DNA of 64,000 nt from Geosiphon pyriformis (lineage: Eukaryota; Glomeromycota; Glomeromycetes; Archaeosporales; Geosiphonaceae). The DNA lies in contig JAAOMT010000230.1 of the NCBI GenBank assembly GCA_016748015.1, forward strand, positions 133,795 through 197,794, read 5' to 3'. Below are positions 45,092 to 56,484 of the stretch, one piece after another. Under the pieces are notes generated by a model. It searched no databases. It was not told where the DNA came from and saw only the letters and a list, made by a program, of their open reading frames with translations. The position numbers and the translations under genes are program-made. The first letter of the stretch is position 1; each line of letters starts with the position of its first letter.

Positions 45092-48000
45092 AGTTTGGTT
45101 TGGAAATTTGCTACGTGCAACATTCAGGATATCAATGTTCCTGCAAAGCAAGCGGATGTTGTTCGTTGGCATGTAAACTCGGGAAATATGGTTTCTTTTA
45201 TCACTGAGACTAAGTTGAGATCCTCTTCTGGGCCATAGATAAAGGATAAATTTGATGGAGTGCGAATATTTTCTTCTGGCTTGGATAAGGGTTTTATGGG
45301 TGCTGGGGTTGCAATTGTTATAAACATTTCTTTGGCCCGTTATGTATCTAAGGTGGAGGAGATTCCTGGTCGGGTTGTTTCTGTTCGGCTTCTGTTTAAG
45401 GGCAAGCTCTCGGTTACTGTTTTGGGGTTGTATGCTGGTGCCTCCTCTGGGGCTAGATTTGGTCAGGCTTCTGAAGTTAACTCTCTCATTGCAAAGGCAG
45501 TCAACTCCAGCAATTTTGTTGTCTTGGGTGGGGACTTTAATGAGAATAGATCTGGTAGAAGTGCTAGTTTCAAGTTTTGTTTAAGCTTGGGTTTGGTCAA
45601 TTCATTTGTTGGTCATCATTTGGCTAATTCTTATACATGGAGCAATTCGAGAGGGGTTGAGAAAACGATTGATTACATTTTTGTTGGTAGTAATTTGTCT
45701 TCTGCTGTTGCTGGTCATCAAGTTGTCTCTGTCTCAGATTTCTTTGACACCGATCACAAAGCAGTTGTGGTTTCAGTCGGTTTGGGCAGGCTTCTAGACG
45801 TACAATTGAATAGTTTGCGCAAGCAGGTGAATAAAGATTGTTGGAAGTTCAAAATCAAGAATGCTGACTGTGTTAGATGGGCTAAGTTTAAGGATCTTTC
45901 ATCAGCTAAACTTTTGTCTTTGGGTGAGGTGTTCTCTGGTGCCAAAATACATGGTGATGTGGATGCTATGTGGGCAGTTTTGGTGGGAGCTGTGGTGGAT
46001 TCTGCTGATGTGACATTTTCGAGGCACTAGTTTAGTGAATTCAAGTGTTCGAGAAACAAACATTCTTCTAGGTTTTTTGGTCTGGAATTGTTGGTGGCCA
46101 AGATTGTCAAGAAATTTTGCTCTGGTGACTTGCTGGGTGCTAATTGTCTTGTGGGTAAATGGTTGACTCTGGATGACGCGAAGGCTCATGCTTTCAAGGA
46201 CTTGGTTGGCTCGGGTGTTAAATCTGATGTTGTTGTTAGGCATTTGTCATTGGTTTGCAGAGATTACAGGAGGTCAAAGATGTTTAAGTCAAGGTTGGCT
46301 GAGGAAACTTCGGTTAGGAAGGCAATTGAAAAGTGCATGGATAACTTCTGTTCAGATAAGAGTAGTATGATCAGAAGTGTGTTGGAAAAGCCTTTTCATA
46401 AGATTGTGTTGGATCACTTGATAGTTGATGATGATCTGGTTTTGTTGCCTGAGGAGGTAAAGTCCAGTGTGGATAGAATAATGGAGAAGTGGACGAGGAA
46501 ATGCTCCGTGCAGCCAGTGCTTCCTGGTCTTTGGGCTCATCAGTACACGCCTTTGGACCATGTTCGGGATGATGCTTTTTCGGGTGTAATGAGTGCAATC
46601 GGTATGGGCAAGTTACTTTTTGTTGTTAGTGGCCTTCCTGATGGCAAAGCTGCTGGTTTGTCTGGTGTTCCTAATGAGTTGTGAAAACATGGTGGTGAGG
46701 TGGTTTTGGGGTGCCTGTTGGCGCTGTTTAATAAATGTTTGTCTGTCAGTGTGGTGCCTGTTTTGTGGAAGAGGGCTTGGGTGTCAATGATTCCTAAGCC
46801 TTATGACTGGGATAGAGTTCTTATGAACACTCGGCCCATTGCTTTGATTGAGACTGCCAGGAAGATTCTTTGCAAGATTCTGTCTGATCGTATTTCAATG
46901 GCTTGTAGCAAGTTCAATGTTCTTCAGGGTGACAACTTTTTGGTGCTGAAGAGTACATCAACACAATCTCTGGTGTTTGCTGTCAGTTCGGTGATTGAGG
47001 ATGCCATTAAGAAGAATAGGGAGTTGTGATTGGTCTTGTAAGATATGCAGAAAGCTTACAATTCAGTTGGGTGGCATCATTTAAGAGCTAGTTTGTGGTG
47101 TGTCAAGATGTGTGAGAGGTTCATAAGGTTTTTTAGTGGTATTTATGAGGATAGAGTTAATAGGGTGATGACTGACTTTGGTTTGTCTGGTAGTTATAAG
47201 GTGCATGATGGGTTGGATCAGGGTGAGGTCTTTTCGCCACTTCTTTGGAGAATTTTTTACGATCTGCTTTTGTGTGAGGTTAAGAGGCACGAACAATTGT
47301 GTGGGTACTGGATTGATACTAAGTTTGTTTCAAAATCTGGCAAAATTGAGAGTGGTGGTGGTTTGACATCGTATTTTTTGGCTGGTGCATTTGTTGATGA
47401 TATGATCTGGGTTGGGAATTGTCAGGCTTCTACTCAATATACTCTGGACATTGCCAGTGAATTTTTTGTGATCAATGATATTTCTATCAATAGTGAGAAG
47501 ACGGTAGCTATTCCTATCAATCAGGACGTTAAAGTTGCTTCACTGAACATTTGTGGTCAGCCAATTTCTATTGCCAAGAAAGGGAAAGCACATCAGTATC
47601 TGGGTATTTTTCTGTCAACTGAAGGGCTCTCCAAGCCATGTGTTGCCAAGGCTCATGCAGATGTATGTTTCTTCATCAATGTTGTGCTTAGGAAGGCTAT
47701 TACAGACAAACAATTCTCCTATCTGGTGTCGGCTGTTTTGCAGCCTATTGTTAGCTATCGCATTCAGTTCAGTTTTGTTTCATCTAATGTTTGTCGCAAG
47801 TGGGATGTCTTGGTTAGAAAGGGTCTTAGGTCCAAGGCTTGTCTCCCCCGTGATTTTCCTGATGCTGCTTTGCATCATCCCTCATTGTATGGCCTAAAGC
47901 CTTTTGAGCAGGTGCAGTCAGAAGGGAAGGTTGCTGCTTTGATGGCGTTCTCTAATGCTTTTGGTATTCTTGAGCATTTGTTTAGACATAGGTTTTTGGA

Positions 48001-49771
48001 CCTACAGGTTCTTGGTTAGGCTCTGTTGGATCCTTTGCAGTTTCCAGTCAGGTTGTGTGTTAGTTCGGTGAACAATTTTTTGGCTGAGATGGTGAAGATC
48101 TTTTTGGGCAATGAGCTTGCTTTGGTGAACAACCTTCCCACTGCATTTTGTAGTCCTGGTCGGTTTCCGTTGTCCTCTGTTCTTGAAAAGTCTCTGTATT
48201 TTGATTCGGTCAAATCTTTTAAACATTTTGGTGTCGCTTTTGGTGATCGGCTTTTTGATAAGAAAAGTGTTTTGTTGAATTGGAAAACTTTTCGTCGTTG
48301 GAAAAGATTGGATCTGTGTGGCCCTGTGCCTCACTGGTTCATGGTTTCTTCTGAGTTTTTGAAGGGTTAGGGTTACTTATTTTCTGGTTCTATTGGCTCT
48401 GCGGAAAAGCTTGGTTTGGACATTTTAGGATCTGAGGAATTTTCTGCGGTAAAAGATGGAGTGCATGACATTTGGTCGGGCTTTTTTGAAGTTTTTACAG
48501 ATGGGTCTTTGAGGAATGCTGGCTCTGCTGAGGTTGCCTGTAGTGCTGCTGCATACTTTCCGGTCTTGGATAAAAGCATTGGTGTCGCTGTTCGTGGCCT
48601 TTTGTCATCTACTATGGCTGAGTTACAGGCTGTCGCTTTGGCTTTGGAGTGTGTTCCTTCTTCAAGTACTGTGATGTTATATCTTGACAGCCAGGCTGCC
48701 ATTGACACATGTGTATCTGAGATGTCTTTGGTTGCCCCTGATTTCCGTAATCAATGCTGGCTGGAAAGGCGTCATATTTTCAATTTGGTTAGGAATAAGA
48801 ATCTTAACGTGAGTTGGAGTAAGGTGAAAGGACACTTTGGGATTTCTGGTAATGTGAAAGCTGACTTGGCTGCTGGGACTGCCTCTGGGTCTCCCTTTTC
48901 CCTTTGCGCCGATGTACGTGAACATTTTTTGGTTGCTGAGGGTGTCGCTGTTTCTGGTAATACCCATCATTTTGTCAAGAATATTTTTCAATCAATTTGT
49001 TGTGCTTGCTGGGAAGCTGGGCCTGGTTGTGACATGGTTCCGGGTGTGATGATTGGTTGCATAGACTGGGTTGTCATGGCAAAGGTGTGGCATCCTAATT
49101 CTCATATGCTTGCTAGGTTCACTAGCCACACGTCCTCAATGCTTCACACTTATACTATGAAGGCTGTGCACAGAAGATTGCCGGTGGTGGTAAGAAAGAG
49201 GTTGTATGATAAGTGCTACCCTAGTGTATTGTGTTTGTTTTGCAGTGAGGTGGAGTTCTCTGACCACACTTTTACTTGTGTTCATAAGTCTGGCATTTGT
49301 GGTGAGATTTTGGCGGAGGCTTCTGCTCATTGGTCAGTTTTGGCTGGTGGTTCCCCTGCTTCTGCCGTGTTGTAAGTTTTGTCTTAATGTTCCATTGATG
49401 TTGGGCTGTACACTTTGGTGTGCAAAGAGTTTGTGCTGGAGGAGTGGTATGAGGAGGCTTGTGGTATTTTTGAGGATAGAAAGGTGGCCACTGTTCGGAT
49501 TATTGATTATGTTAGGTTCGTTGTCGGGTTACATTGTGCTAAAGTATGGTTGGTTAGGGCCAGCCACTGGGTGGTAATGGAGAAAGCTGGTCTGGTCTGT
49601 GACACTGGTGTTGTTTCTGGGCTCTTTTGTGGTGTGTCTTCAGTTTTGTCTGATGGTGTTGTGAGATTGCTTGGTGTGGCCAATTCCTTTGCTGTTAGCT
49701 TTGGTTGTTAGAAGCCTTATTGTTTTTTTTCTGGTCTGGGTGGCAGTGTGCAGGTAATTATAGATGTGTAA
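45092..49771 (+). pseudogene. LINE-A ORF2 (endonuclease, RT, RNase H), ten in-frame stops, no frameshift
   Basis: About 1,560 codons in one frame. APE-type endonuclease at 45110-45790 (ITETKL, VVLGGDFNEN, KTIDYIFVGSN, FFDTDHKAVV). RT at about 46800-47620 (RPIALIETARKIL, DMQKAYNSVGW, LDQGEVFSPLLWRIF, AFVDDMIW with the FVDD box intact). RNase H at 48480-48890 (VFTDGSLRNAG, MAELQAVALALE, MLYLDSQAAID, KVKGHFGISGNVKADLAAG). C-terminal zinc motif CLFCSEVEFSDHTFTC at about 49230-49275. Stops lie at 45236, 46028, 46682, 47027, 47039, 48017, 48368, 49373, 49385 and 49709; the natural stop is at 49769. Every one can be explained by TGG to TAG/TGA or CAR to TAR. It has no clear ATG: the site equivalent to ATG in the minus copy is ACG. 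Confidence 0.9.
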
Positions 49772-49911
49772 TGTTGTCTTGTCTGGCCTGAGTGGCTAGC
49801 CATATGTAGAAAGTGCATGAGTCGCGTTTAGTTTGAGCCTTTTAGTTTGGTTCTATGTATTAGATAGCAATTGGGCTACACTCATTAAATGTGTTAAATA
49901 AAAAAAAAAAA
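49772..49911 (+). repeat. LINE-A 3' UTR and A tail (young copy)
   Basis: Contains TTGTCTTGTCTGGCCTGAGT and TAGAAAGTGCATGAGTCGC, the block shared by all LINE-A and type-B elements in the window, then CTCATTAAATGTGTTAAAT and A12. It is a candidate for recognition by the ORF2 reverse transcriptase. Confidence 0.8.
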
Positions 49912-50290
49912 TTCAATTTTATTTTTAGTAATATGTATAAGAAATGAAACACTGTAATTTATAGAAATTTGAAATTTAAAGCATATTTATTTTTAAATTT
50001 TTTAAATAATTCAATTTATCATTCTTTCTTATATAATCTAAAAACTTTTAAACAAATATAAATTGAAGACAAATTGGCTTTTATATTGTGTTTCTCTAAT
50101 ATATATGGCATCTTAAACTATTTGTTTGAACATAAATCTGTTGATTTATAAGTTTAAAACTGGTTTTTTTACCATTTTTTGTGTTATTTAGTCTGCTTAA
50201 AAATTAGCTCTATTAATAATTTTCTGGCCAATATGATTTGTGTTTTTTGTAAATATTATTTATTTTTAGTTAATTTTTTGTGCTTAGCAT
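49912..50290 (+). pseudogene. Old LINE-A copy: ORF2 after RT
   Basis: Continues from the break at 43000: FIFSNMYKK near 49920-49950 matches FVSSNVCRK, then FLNNSIYHSFLYNLKTFKQI and FSNIYGILNYLFEHKSVDL match ALHHPSLYGLKPFEQV and FSNAFGILEHLFRHRFLDL. ISSINNFLANMICVF near 50205-50250 matches VSSVNNFLAEMVKIF. It is cut at 50290 by Gypsy-D. Confidence 0.75.
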
Positions 50291-51158
50291 TGTTACAGAT
50301 GATTATTTGGAGTCTCAATTCAAATAACAAACCTGTAACTTGGTGCTCAATGACTAATTTGATAGATGATGGTGGTAATATTGATATGTTGTCTTTATCT
50401 GAAGGTTTTGATTGAGTCTTTTGTATAATAGACAGAGATTCAATATTGTCTTTCCAGTAACTTCCTGGAATCGCAATTCCATCAAATTTCTTTCTCAGCA
50501 TGGTGGCTGGTAATCTGGCAGTAATCCCCTTCTGGTAAGCTAGCCATTAATATATATAATTTTTATATCCTTCCTTTGAGGTCTTTTACCAGGCTATTTT
50601 TGACATTAATAACTCAGCACTTAATTTCAATCAATTAGTAACTCCAAAAGAAATAACAAAATAAAATAAAAAAGAAATAAAAGAAAATAAGAAAACAATT
50701 AAAAGCAATTGCAAATTAGTATCCTGTCAATAGTTATGATTAAGAGCTATTGTTCTAGTATGGTTAAATATTACTTACTATCAACATATAGTGTTGATAG
50801 TAGAGAGTGGATTAAGATAACAAATAGTTATTTATTGATGTGGAAGGTTGTTTAGAACAAATTTAAACTGAAAGGTCTGTCTTTTCTACTTTTAACACTA
50901 CCACTATATATACATAATTAAGATTCCTCAATTCCTCAATTCTTCATACTAGGAATCCTGGAATTCCTGGAATCCTGCAATTTTTTTTAAGAGGAATTTT
51001 GGAATTCTGGAATTCTGTGATTCCTTGTACAAGAATCCTAAGATTCCTAAAATCTTGCAATTCTTCTTGAGAGAAATTCTGGAATTCCACATTTACTATG
51101 GCTACTTTTGATTGGCTAATTTATATTCTAATATATTTCTTATATTCTATGAGTAACA
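50291..51158 (-). repeat. Gypsy-D LTR (3' LTR in coding sense)
   Basis: TGTTACAGATGATTATTTGG to GAGTAACA, 868 bp, aligned with 59547-60414. The low-coordinate two thirds align with the Gypsy-A LTR, but the U3 array (50921-51090) is of another type. The TATA motif TATATATA is at 50905-50912. Confidence 0.92.
50921..51090. repeat. U3 array of GGAATTCC-like units, Gypsy-D LTR
   Basis: Diverged units around GGAATYCTGGAATTC with CTGCAATTYYTYTTGAGA between (for example GGAATTCCTGGAATCCTGCA near 50960). It is repeated at 60178-60345, and shorter forms are in the non-autonomous element (38775-38835, 41580-41670). It occupies the place that the GCAATGT palindrome array has in Gypsy-A. Confidence 0.8.
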
Positions 51159-51174
51159 TTATTTCCTCCATTTT
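51159..51174 (-). other. Polypurine tract, Gypsy-D
   Basis: AAAATGGAGGAAATAA on the minus strand, next to the LTR start, just after the Pol terminal codons LDEA stop. Confidence 0.65.
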
Positions 51175-51950
51175 AATATTAAGCTTCATCAAGATCTCCC
51201 AAATCTTCTAGCTCTAATTTTCCATTATTGAGTAGTTCTTGGACTTTTTTTTCGAGAATTATTTGTGTTATTTTGTTTTGTAATTCTTCAAATTAGGCAT
51301 TGGTTATTTTTCCTATTTGGTTGACAGTAACAGTGTCCATTTCAGTGTTAAGCAAAATTTCTGGTCGATCTTAAAATCCAGTATATAGCCAATAAATAAC
51401 TCTTGCTTGTATGGTTAAATTGTTTTTTCTCACAAATTGTTCCAGTTGTTGTAGTATTGTTGTATTGAATAATTGTTTTGTCTTATCCATATATAAATTC
51501 TGAATGTTCACATGTTGTTCTAAGTAAAAGTAACAAAAGTTTCTTGGAAATTGTTGTATCCACCAGTCTCAGGTTTTTATAGTCAACTCTTAATATTGGG
51601 TAACTTTGAGTTGTGTTTTTATTGCCAATTTTACTTTTGCCATTATTTTGTCAACAGTGTTTTCTGTTTTTCTTCATACTTTATCTCATAGTCTTTTTTT
51701 GGTGTTTGTATATCTGATAGTTTGTTGATTAATTGTGATTTCCATTTCTTGTTGTTGGATTAATTGAAAGAGTTGTTGTGCTAGTAAGTGAATGTTGTCG
51801 GTAATTTCTATTTTTCTGATGTCTTCTGTCATGTCTACTATGTCTTTATATACTCTTTCTATTGTTTAATTGTACATGTTTGGTCTAATGATTATGATTG
51901 GTTCCAGATCTCATGAAATCTTATCTGGTTGAACTAGTATTCTCTTTACT
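51175..51950 (-). pseudogene. pol: Pol C-terminal extension of unknown function (Gypsy-D)
   Basis: Readings in order: QQEMEITINQQTIRYTNT, then WWIQQFPRNFCYFYLEQHVN, NIQNLYMDKTKQLFNTTILQ, RPEILLNTEMDTVTVNQIG and a helix FEELQNKITQIILEKKVQEL ending LDEA stop. All have counterparts in Gypsy-A. Several stops. The helix has heptad-like hydrophobic spacing, so a coiled coil is possible. Confidence 0.6.
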
Positions 51951-51959
51951 CCTAATTGT

Positions 51960-53050
51960 GGAATATTACTGGTAAATAGTAACACTATATAGTAATATGG
52001 TTTCAGTCAATTACTATGTGCTGCTTTGGCTAAAATTTTGTTGTTTTATCTTAATTTATAAGCTTCATTTCCAAGAATTTCTTCTATGTAAAATGGTCCA
52101 TCTCATTTGGGATCAAATTTTCCACTCCATTGTTTTTCCACTTTGGTACAATGTAGAAGTACTTTGTTTCCAATCTTGAATTCAACTGGTTTATCTGGTA
52201 GTTGGTTATCATGTCTTTTTTTTTGTTTTTCCTGTGACTTTTGGATGTTATTAGCTGCTTTTCGTTGTTTGTTTTCTAGTGTTTCCATCAAGTTATATGT
52301 TTTTTTCAACAATGTTTTCTGAAAATTGTCTTCAGTTATTGGTTCTGTTGAATAAGTGTTGATTTCTATCTCAACTGGTAATGTTGCTGTTCTACCGTAT
52401 ACCAATTTAAATGGTATTGCTTGTGTGGTATTTTGCTTCATTGTCCGATAAGCAAATAGTACTGATAGTATGAACAAATCTCATTTGTCCTGGTTTTCTT
52501 GACTGATTTTGGTAATTGCTTCACACAATGTTCTGTTAAACCTTTCAATTAACCCATTTGTTTGTGGATGGTATAGTGATGATAATGGTCTTTCGATTCC
52601 AAATCTTTAACTTAATTTTGCTAATGTTCTATTTACAAAGTGAGTTCTTTAATCAAATAATAATTTTTTTGGACATTCATATCAACAGATTAAATCTTGG
52701 TGGACAAATTCAGCAACAGATTCTGCATCTGCTCTTTGAATGGCTTTTGCTTCTGGCCATTTTGTGAGATAATCTATGGCTACTGCAATATATCTGTTGC
52801 CTCTGCTAGTGATTGTTAATGGTTCGACTAGATCAATTCCAATGCAGTCAAATGGTTGTCCTACTTTGATTGGTCTCAATGGTTTACTGGGTTTTGTTTC
52901 ACCTCTTCTCTAACAAACATCACAATTTTGAACATATTAGATAATGTCTGGATATATAGATGGCCAATAATATCGTTTTCTGGTTCTTTTTATGGTTGCT
53001 TCTTTATGAAAATGTCCTGCTGTTGGATCTGAGTGCATGTTGAATAATAT
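51960..53050 (-). pseudogene. pol: Integrase domain of Gypsy-D Pol
   Basis: The zinc module near 53040-52900 (MHSDPTAGHFHKEAT) is decayed in its second half. The catalytic core at 52879-52682 has GIDLVEPLTITSRGN with the first Asp. The second Asp is in LLFD, followed by a Gln-to-stop change (about 52650), and the Glu is in GLIERFNRTL near 52550. The piece 52477-52103 covers the end of the core and the C-terminal domain (EFKIGNKVLLHCTKVEKQW). Confidence 0.88.
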
Positions 53051-53279
53051 TGTCTCTCTCTCTGGTTCTGTGACTACTCTGGTTGGTTGATTTGGCTTTC
53101 TTCTGTTCTTCTGGTAAAGTATATTTTAATGGTTGATAAAATATTTTGATTGTTGTTTTATGTTTCTTTGTTCCTTTTGAGATAATTTCTTCTTGAACAA
53201 TTAAGTATTTATATAATATTGTAGTTGTTGGTATTTTTGGATATTTATTTTTTGTTATATTTTTGGGTTAAGATGTTTT

Positions 53280-54705
53280 AGATTTGTCTCATTTGTGACA
53301 ATCTGTTGGCATTTTCATTGTCTTTTCTTTTTTTATAATGTATGGTATAATTGAATAGTGAAAGTTCTATTTTCTATCTGGCATGGCAATTGTCTCTGAA
53401 TTCTTGTTTCTGGATTGAAGTCAATCCCTTGTAATCAGTGTACACATTAAACTTTTGACTCAAGTATTTTTTCCACTTGATAACAGCCCAATAGATAGTT
53501 AAGTGTTCTAGTGCTGAAGTTCCATAGTTTTTTTCAGCTGGACTTAAGCTTCTACTGGCATAAGCTACTGAATGCTCTCTTTCATTTGATTCTCTCTGCG
53601 ATAGTACTGCTCCCAATGCTTGACCTGATACATCAGTGGTAATAATAAATGGCTTGCTATGATCCAGATAGATCAGTACTGGAGCTTGAATAAGCTTTTT
53701 TTTTAATGTATCAAAAGCTTCTTGCTGGGTTTCTGTTCATTTATATTTGGTGTTCTTTGTTTGGAGCTAATGTAGTGGTTGAGCTATTTTGGAAAAGTCT
53801 TTGATAAAGTGGCAGTAGTATCCAGCAAATCTCAAGAATGCTTTCAATTTTGTGAGATTATTTGGTACTGGAAAGTTTTTAACAATCTCAATCTTGTTTG
53901 AATCTGTTTTAATTCTGTCTTTGCTCACTACATGTCCCAAAAACTTGAGTTCTATTTTTCCAAAGAAACATTTGATTGCATTTAGCTTTAATCCGGCTCT
54001 TTTTAGTCTTTCAAACACTTGTTGGAGATAATGCAAATGATTATCAAATGTTTTTGAAAACACATTAGTGTTATCCAAGTATACGACTACTGATTTTTAT
54101 AGTAATCTAGTATAGACAATTTCCATGAGCTGTTGAAATGTTGCTGAAGCATTCATCAAGCCAAATGGCATGAGTTCAAATTCAAAATTCTCTTCTCTTG
54201 TTGTAAACACAGTCTTTTTTTTGTCAGCTGGATTTATGGCTACTTGCTAGTAACCATTATCTAGATCTAATGTTGAGAACTATTTATTTTTACTGAAAGC
54301 ATCAAATAACTCCTAAATCTATGGAGTTGAATAACTGTTTCTATGAGTAATACTATTGAGTTTTCAATAATCCACACAAAAGCAGATTTTCCCATTTTTC
54401 TTCCAGACTAGTATTATTGGTGATGACTATAGACTTATTGATGACTGAATTAGCCCATTGTCAAGCATTTGATTGATTTCTTGACAAATGATCTCATGGC
54501 TAGCTGGTGGTACTCTGTATGCTCTTTGTTTAATTGGCATTGCATCTCCAGTCTTGATTTGATACTGGATGATGTTGGTGTGGCCAAATTTATTTTCGCT
54601 AGCAAAGATGTCATTGAAATTGCTGAGTAACATCTTTAGTTGCATCTGTTGGAGTGAGTCTAGATTCCTTATATTTATCTGTTCCAATTGTTCTGGTTGG
54701 AGCAA
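53280..54705 (-). pseudogene. pol: Reverse transcriptase and RNase H of Gypsy-D Pol
   Basis: Lead-in at 54705-54427, palm around 54360-54120 (LDLDNGY and MPFGLMNASATF by reading through stops), catalytic box YLDN near 54090 in place of YLDD, and the connection piece 54078-53767 (FLGHVVSKDRIKTDSNKIEI). RNase H is at about 53660-53374 (QALGAVLSQRESNEREHSVA, ALEHLTIYWAVIKW, YTDYKGLTSIQ). Numerous stops are present. Confidence 0.88.
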
Positions 54706-54762
54706 ATAACATTCGCTTCATCCGTAGATGGTTTGTAATGTAATATCCACATATTTGCAAAG

Positions 54763-55610
54763 CTATAGAAAATCTAGAATGTGGTTTGGTGGTTGATTCT
54801 CCACTTTGGTGGTTAAATATCCAATAATGGTTCTCTTTAGTATTTCAATAACACTTTCCATTGTGTTGTGAATAAAAATTTTGATGTTTTTGGGGCTTTT
54901 GGCTGATATGTAGAGATTAGTAAGTCTAATTTCTCCTGATTCACAAATAGTGGCTTCTGCTTCAAACAACTGAGCTTGATTTTTTACTTCTCTTTTTATG
55001 GCTAACATATACTGGTCATATGGTGGAATGGAAATTAATTAACAGGTTGAGATAATTTCTTCTTTGTCAATAACTTTTTCCTCTGCCATATTAATTAGTA
55101 CATCTATTCTACCTGTTGATCCGAATCCCTGTATCCCTCTAGCTGTGATCCCTAATTCTTCCCTGTTTCCCACTAACATTAGCTAAGCTACTTTCACCAA
55201 AAGTAAAGATTACCTGTGCTATCTTTTCATTTGGATCTATGATATATGCTTTTTCTAAGTTATTTTATAGCATAGCAATGATATTTCTTATGTATCTTGT
55301 GTCAATTATTTCTTCTCTAATGGTGATTTCTTTTTTTGTTAAACTACTTCTGAATGCTAGTTGAATCATTGTTGTTGCTGAAATTTCTAGTGCTATTTTC
55401 AGATCGATACAAGTGTGTGAATATGGTTCCAATTTGATGGAATTTTTCTCTGGATATTTTAGATTAAACTCTGCATTAGTATCATGCACATGTTCAAGCC
55501 TGATATTTTCATTATTATTGCTGAATCATTTCAGTTTCTGCTTCTTGGTAAGGTCAGGGAGTGTGATATATGTTTTGGGATTTGAATTGAAGTCTGAATG
55601 ATTGTTATTT
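54763..55610 (-). pseudogene. pol: dUTPase domain plus linker of Gypsy-D Pol
   Basis: The piece 55489-55265 carries a decayed dUTPase: NAEFNLKYP for motif 1 (AGxDL lost), FRSSLTK for motif 2, and EEIIDTRYIRN for motif 3. Motifs 4 and 5 are read in another frame (EKIAQVI near 55220, GIQGFGSTGR near 55130). The piece 55008-54763 is the linker (LFEAEATICESGEI, IIGYLTTKVENQPP), which aligns with that of Gypsy-A. Confidence 0.8.
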
Positions 55611-55614
55611 TCAT

Positions 55615-56400
55615 TGCCATATTGAGTGGAGCTGGAACCATTGTTTTCATTGTCATCATTGTCGGAGTTTAAATTGGGGTTGAAAGTTGATCCCGATTTT
55701 GATGCACAGCAGCTGATTGGTTTGTCCTCTTCTGGAATTGTGTAAATTATGCATGATAGTGAATTGTAGATGAGATCACACTCTTTAGAATACTGGAAGT
55801 CACATAAGATCAAATAGTGGTCACATAATTAGGTGTTTATTTCTTCCAAGAATTGTTCTTGCTCTTCTTTAGTAAGTGCCAAATTCTGGTAATGCTCATA
55901 AAACTCCTCTGGGCCTGTTTTTATGTCAAGGAAAGCATCTGGGTTTGGAATGAGGATAATGTCAACTGGCTCTGGTGGGTAGTTCTTAATTTTTAAGATT
56001 TCACTAGGCATGACTCCTTCGATTTTGGCATTGGCTATATGCCAGATCTTGTCTTCATCATGTGAATACCCATCCAAGCAATTGATTGCTCAGTGCTAGA
56101 CTGCAGTAATAGGTGTTTCACAACTCACCCAGTCGCTAATAAGAATCATGTATTGGCACGAAGCATCACACATTTTTCTTTGTCTGGAAATGTTGTTTTA
56201 CATTCTTTCATTGAGCAACTGTTTACTGCAAGCAAGACATAGTTTATTGTTCCACTTTTCTTGACATTTTGAGTATCCATATCATTCTCTATGACATGGG
56301 TTACAATAATAATGTGTGCATGTTCAGTAGTCTTTGTTTGGTGCTATCCAAGCTCCCATGAAAGAAAGTTTCTTCTCACAGTTTTTGTATTTAAGGAGTA
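55615..56400 (-). pseudogene. pol: Cysteine-rich module between protease and dUTPase (Gypsy-D)
   Basis: Readings in order: SFMGAWIAP, CNPCHREW, KLCLACSKQLLNE, CDASCQYM (56380-56140), then the acidic part with LALTKEEQEQFLEEINT (56077-55829) and LCDHYLILC, ending in ISCCASKSG. This is the same order as Gypsy-A and Gypsy-C. Stops occur at positions where Gypsy-C still has Trp or Gln. Confidence 0.65.
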
Positions 56401-56484
56401 TATATGGTGGCTTCTTTATCAGTTTCTATAAGTATTCTCTTTCTCAGCTACTAGTTATTTCTTCTGTGGCAGTGGTTCCTTCAG

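Larger units (their letters stand above)
43001..49911 (+). mobile_element. Young, full-length LINE-A retrotransposon
   Basis: 6.9 kb with 5' UTR, ORF1, ORF2, 3' UTR and A tail (A12 at 49900-49911). It is clearly richer in G and C than everything around it and still shows CG dinucleotides. Left flank GAATTTAATTTAATT and right flank AATTCAATTTTATT are similar AT-rich words, a probable target duplication of about 12-14 bp. It lies in the RT C-terminal part of an older LINE-A copy, whose frame continues at 49912. ORF1 is open; ORF2 has ten in-frame stops. Confidence 0.92.

Noticed and set aside
43125-49771. A changed genetic code (UGA or UAG read as Trp or Gln) to explain the in-frame stops
   Set aside because: All three stop codons appear within the frame, other copies have Trp or Gln at several of these sites, and ORF1 is free of stops; nonsense mutation is simpler.
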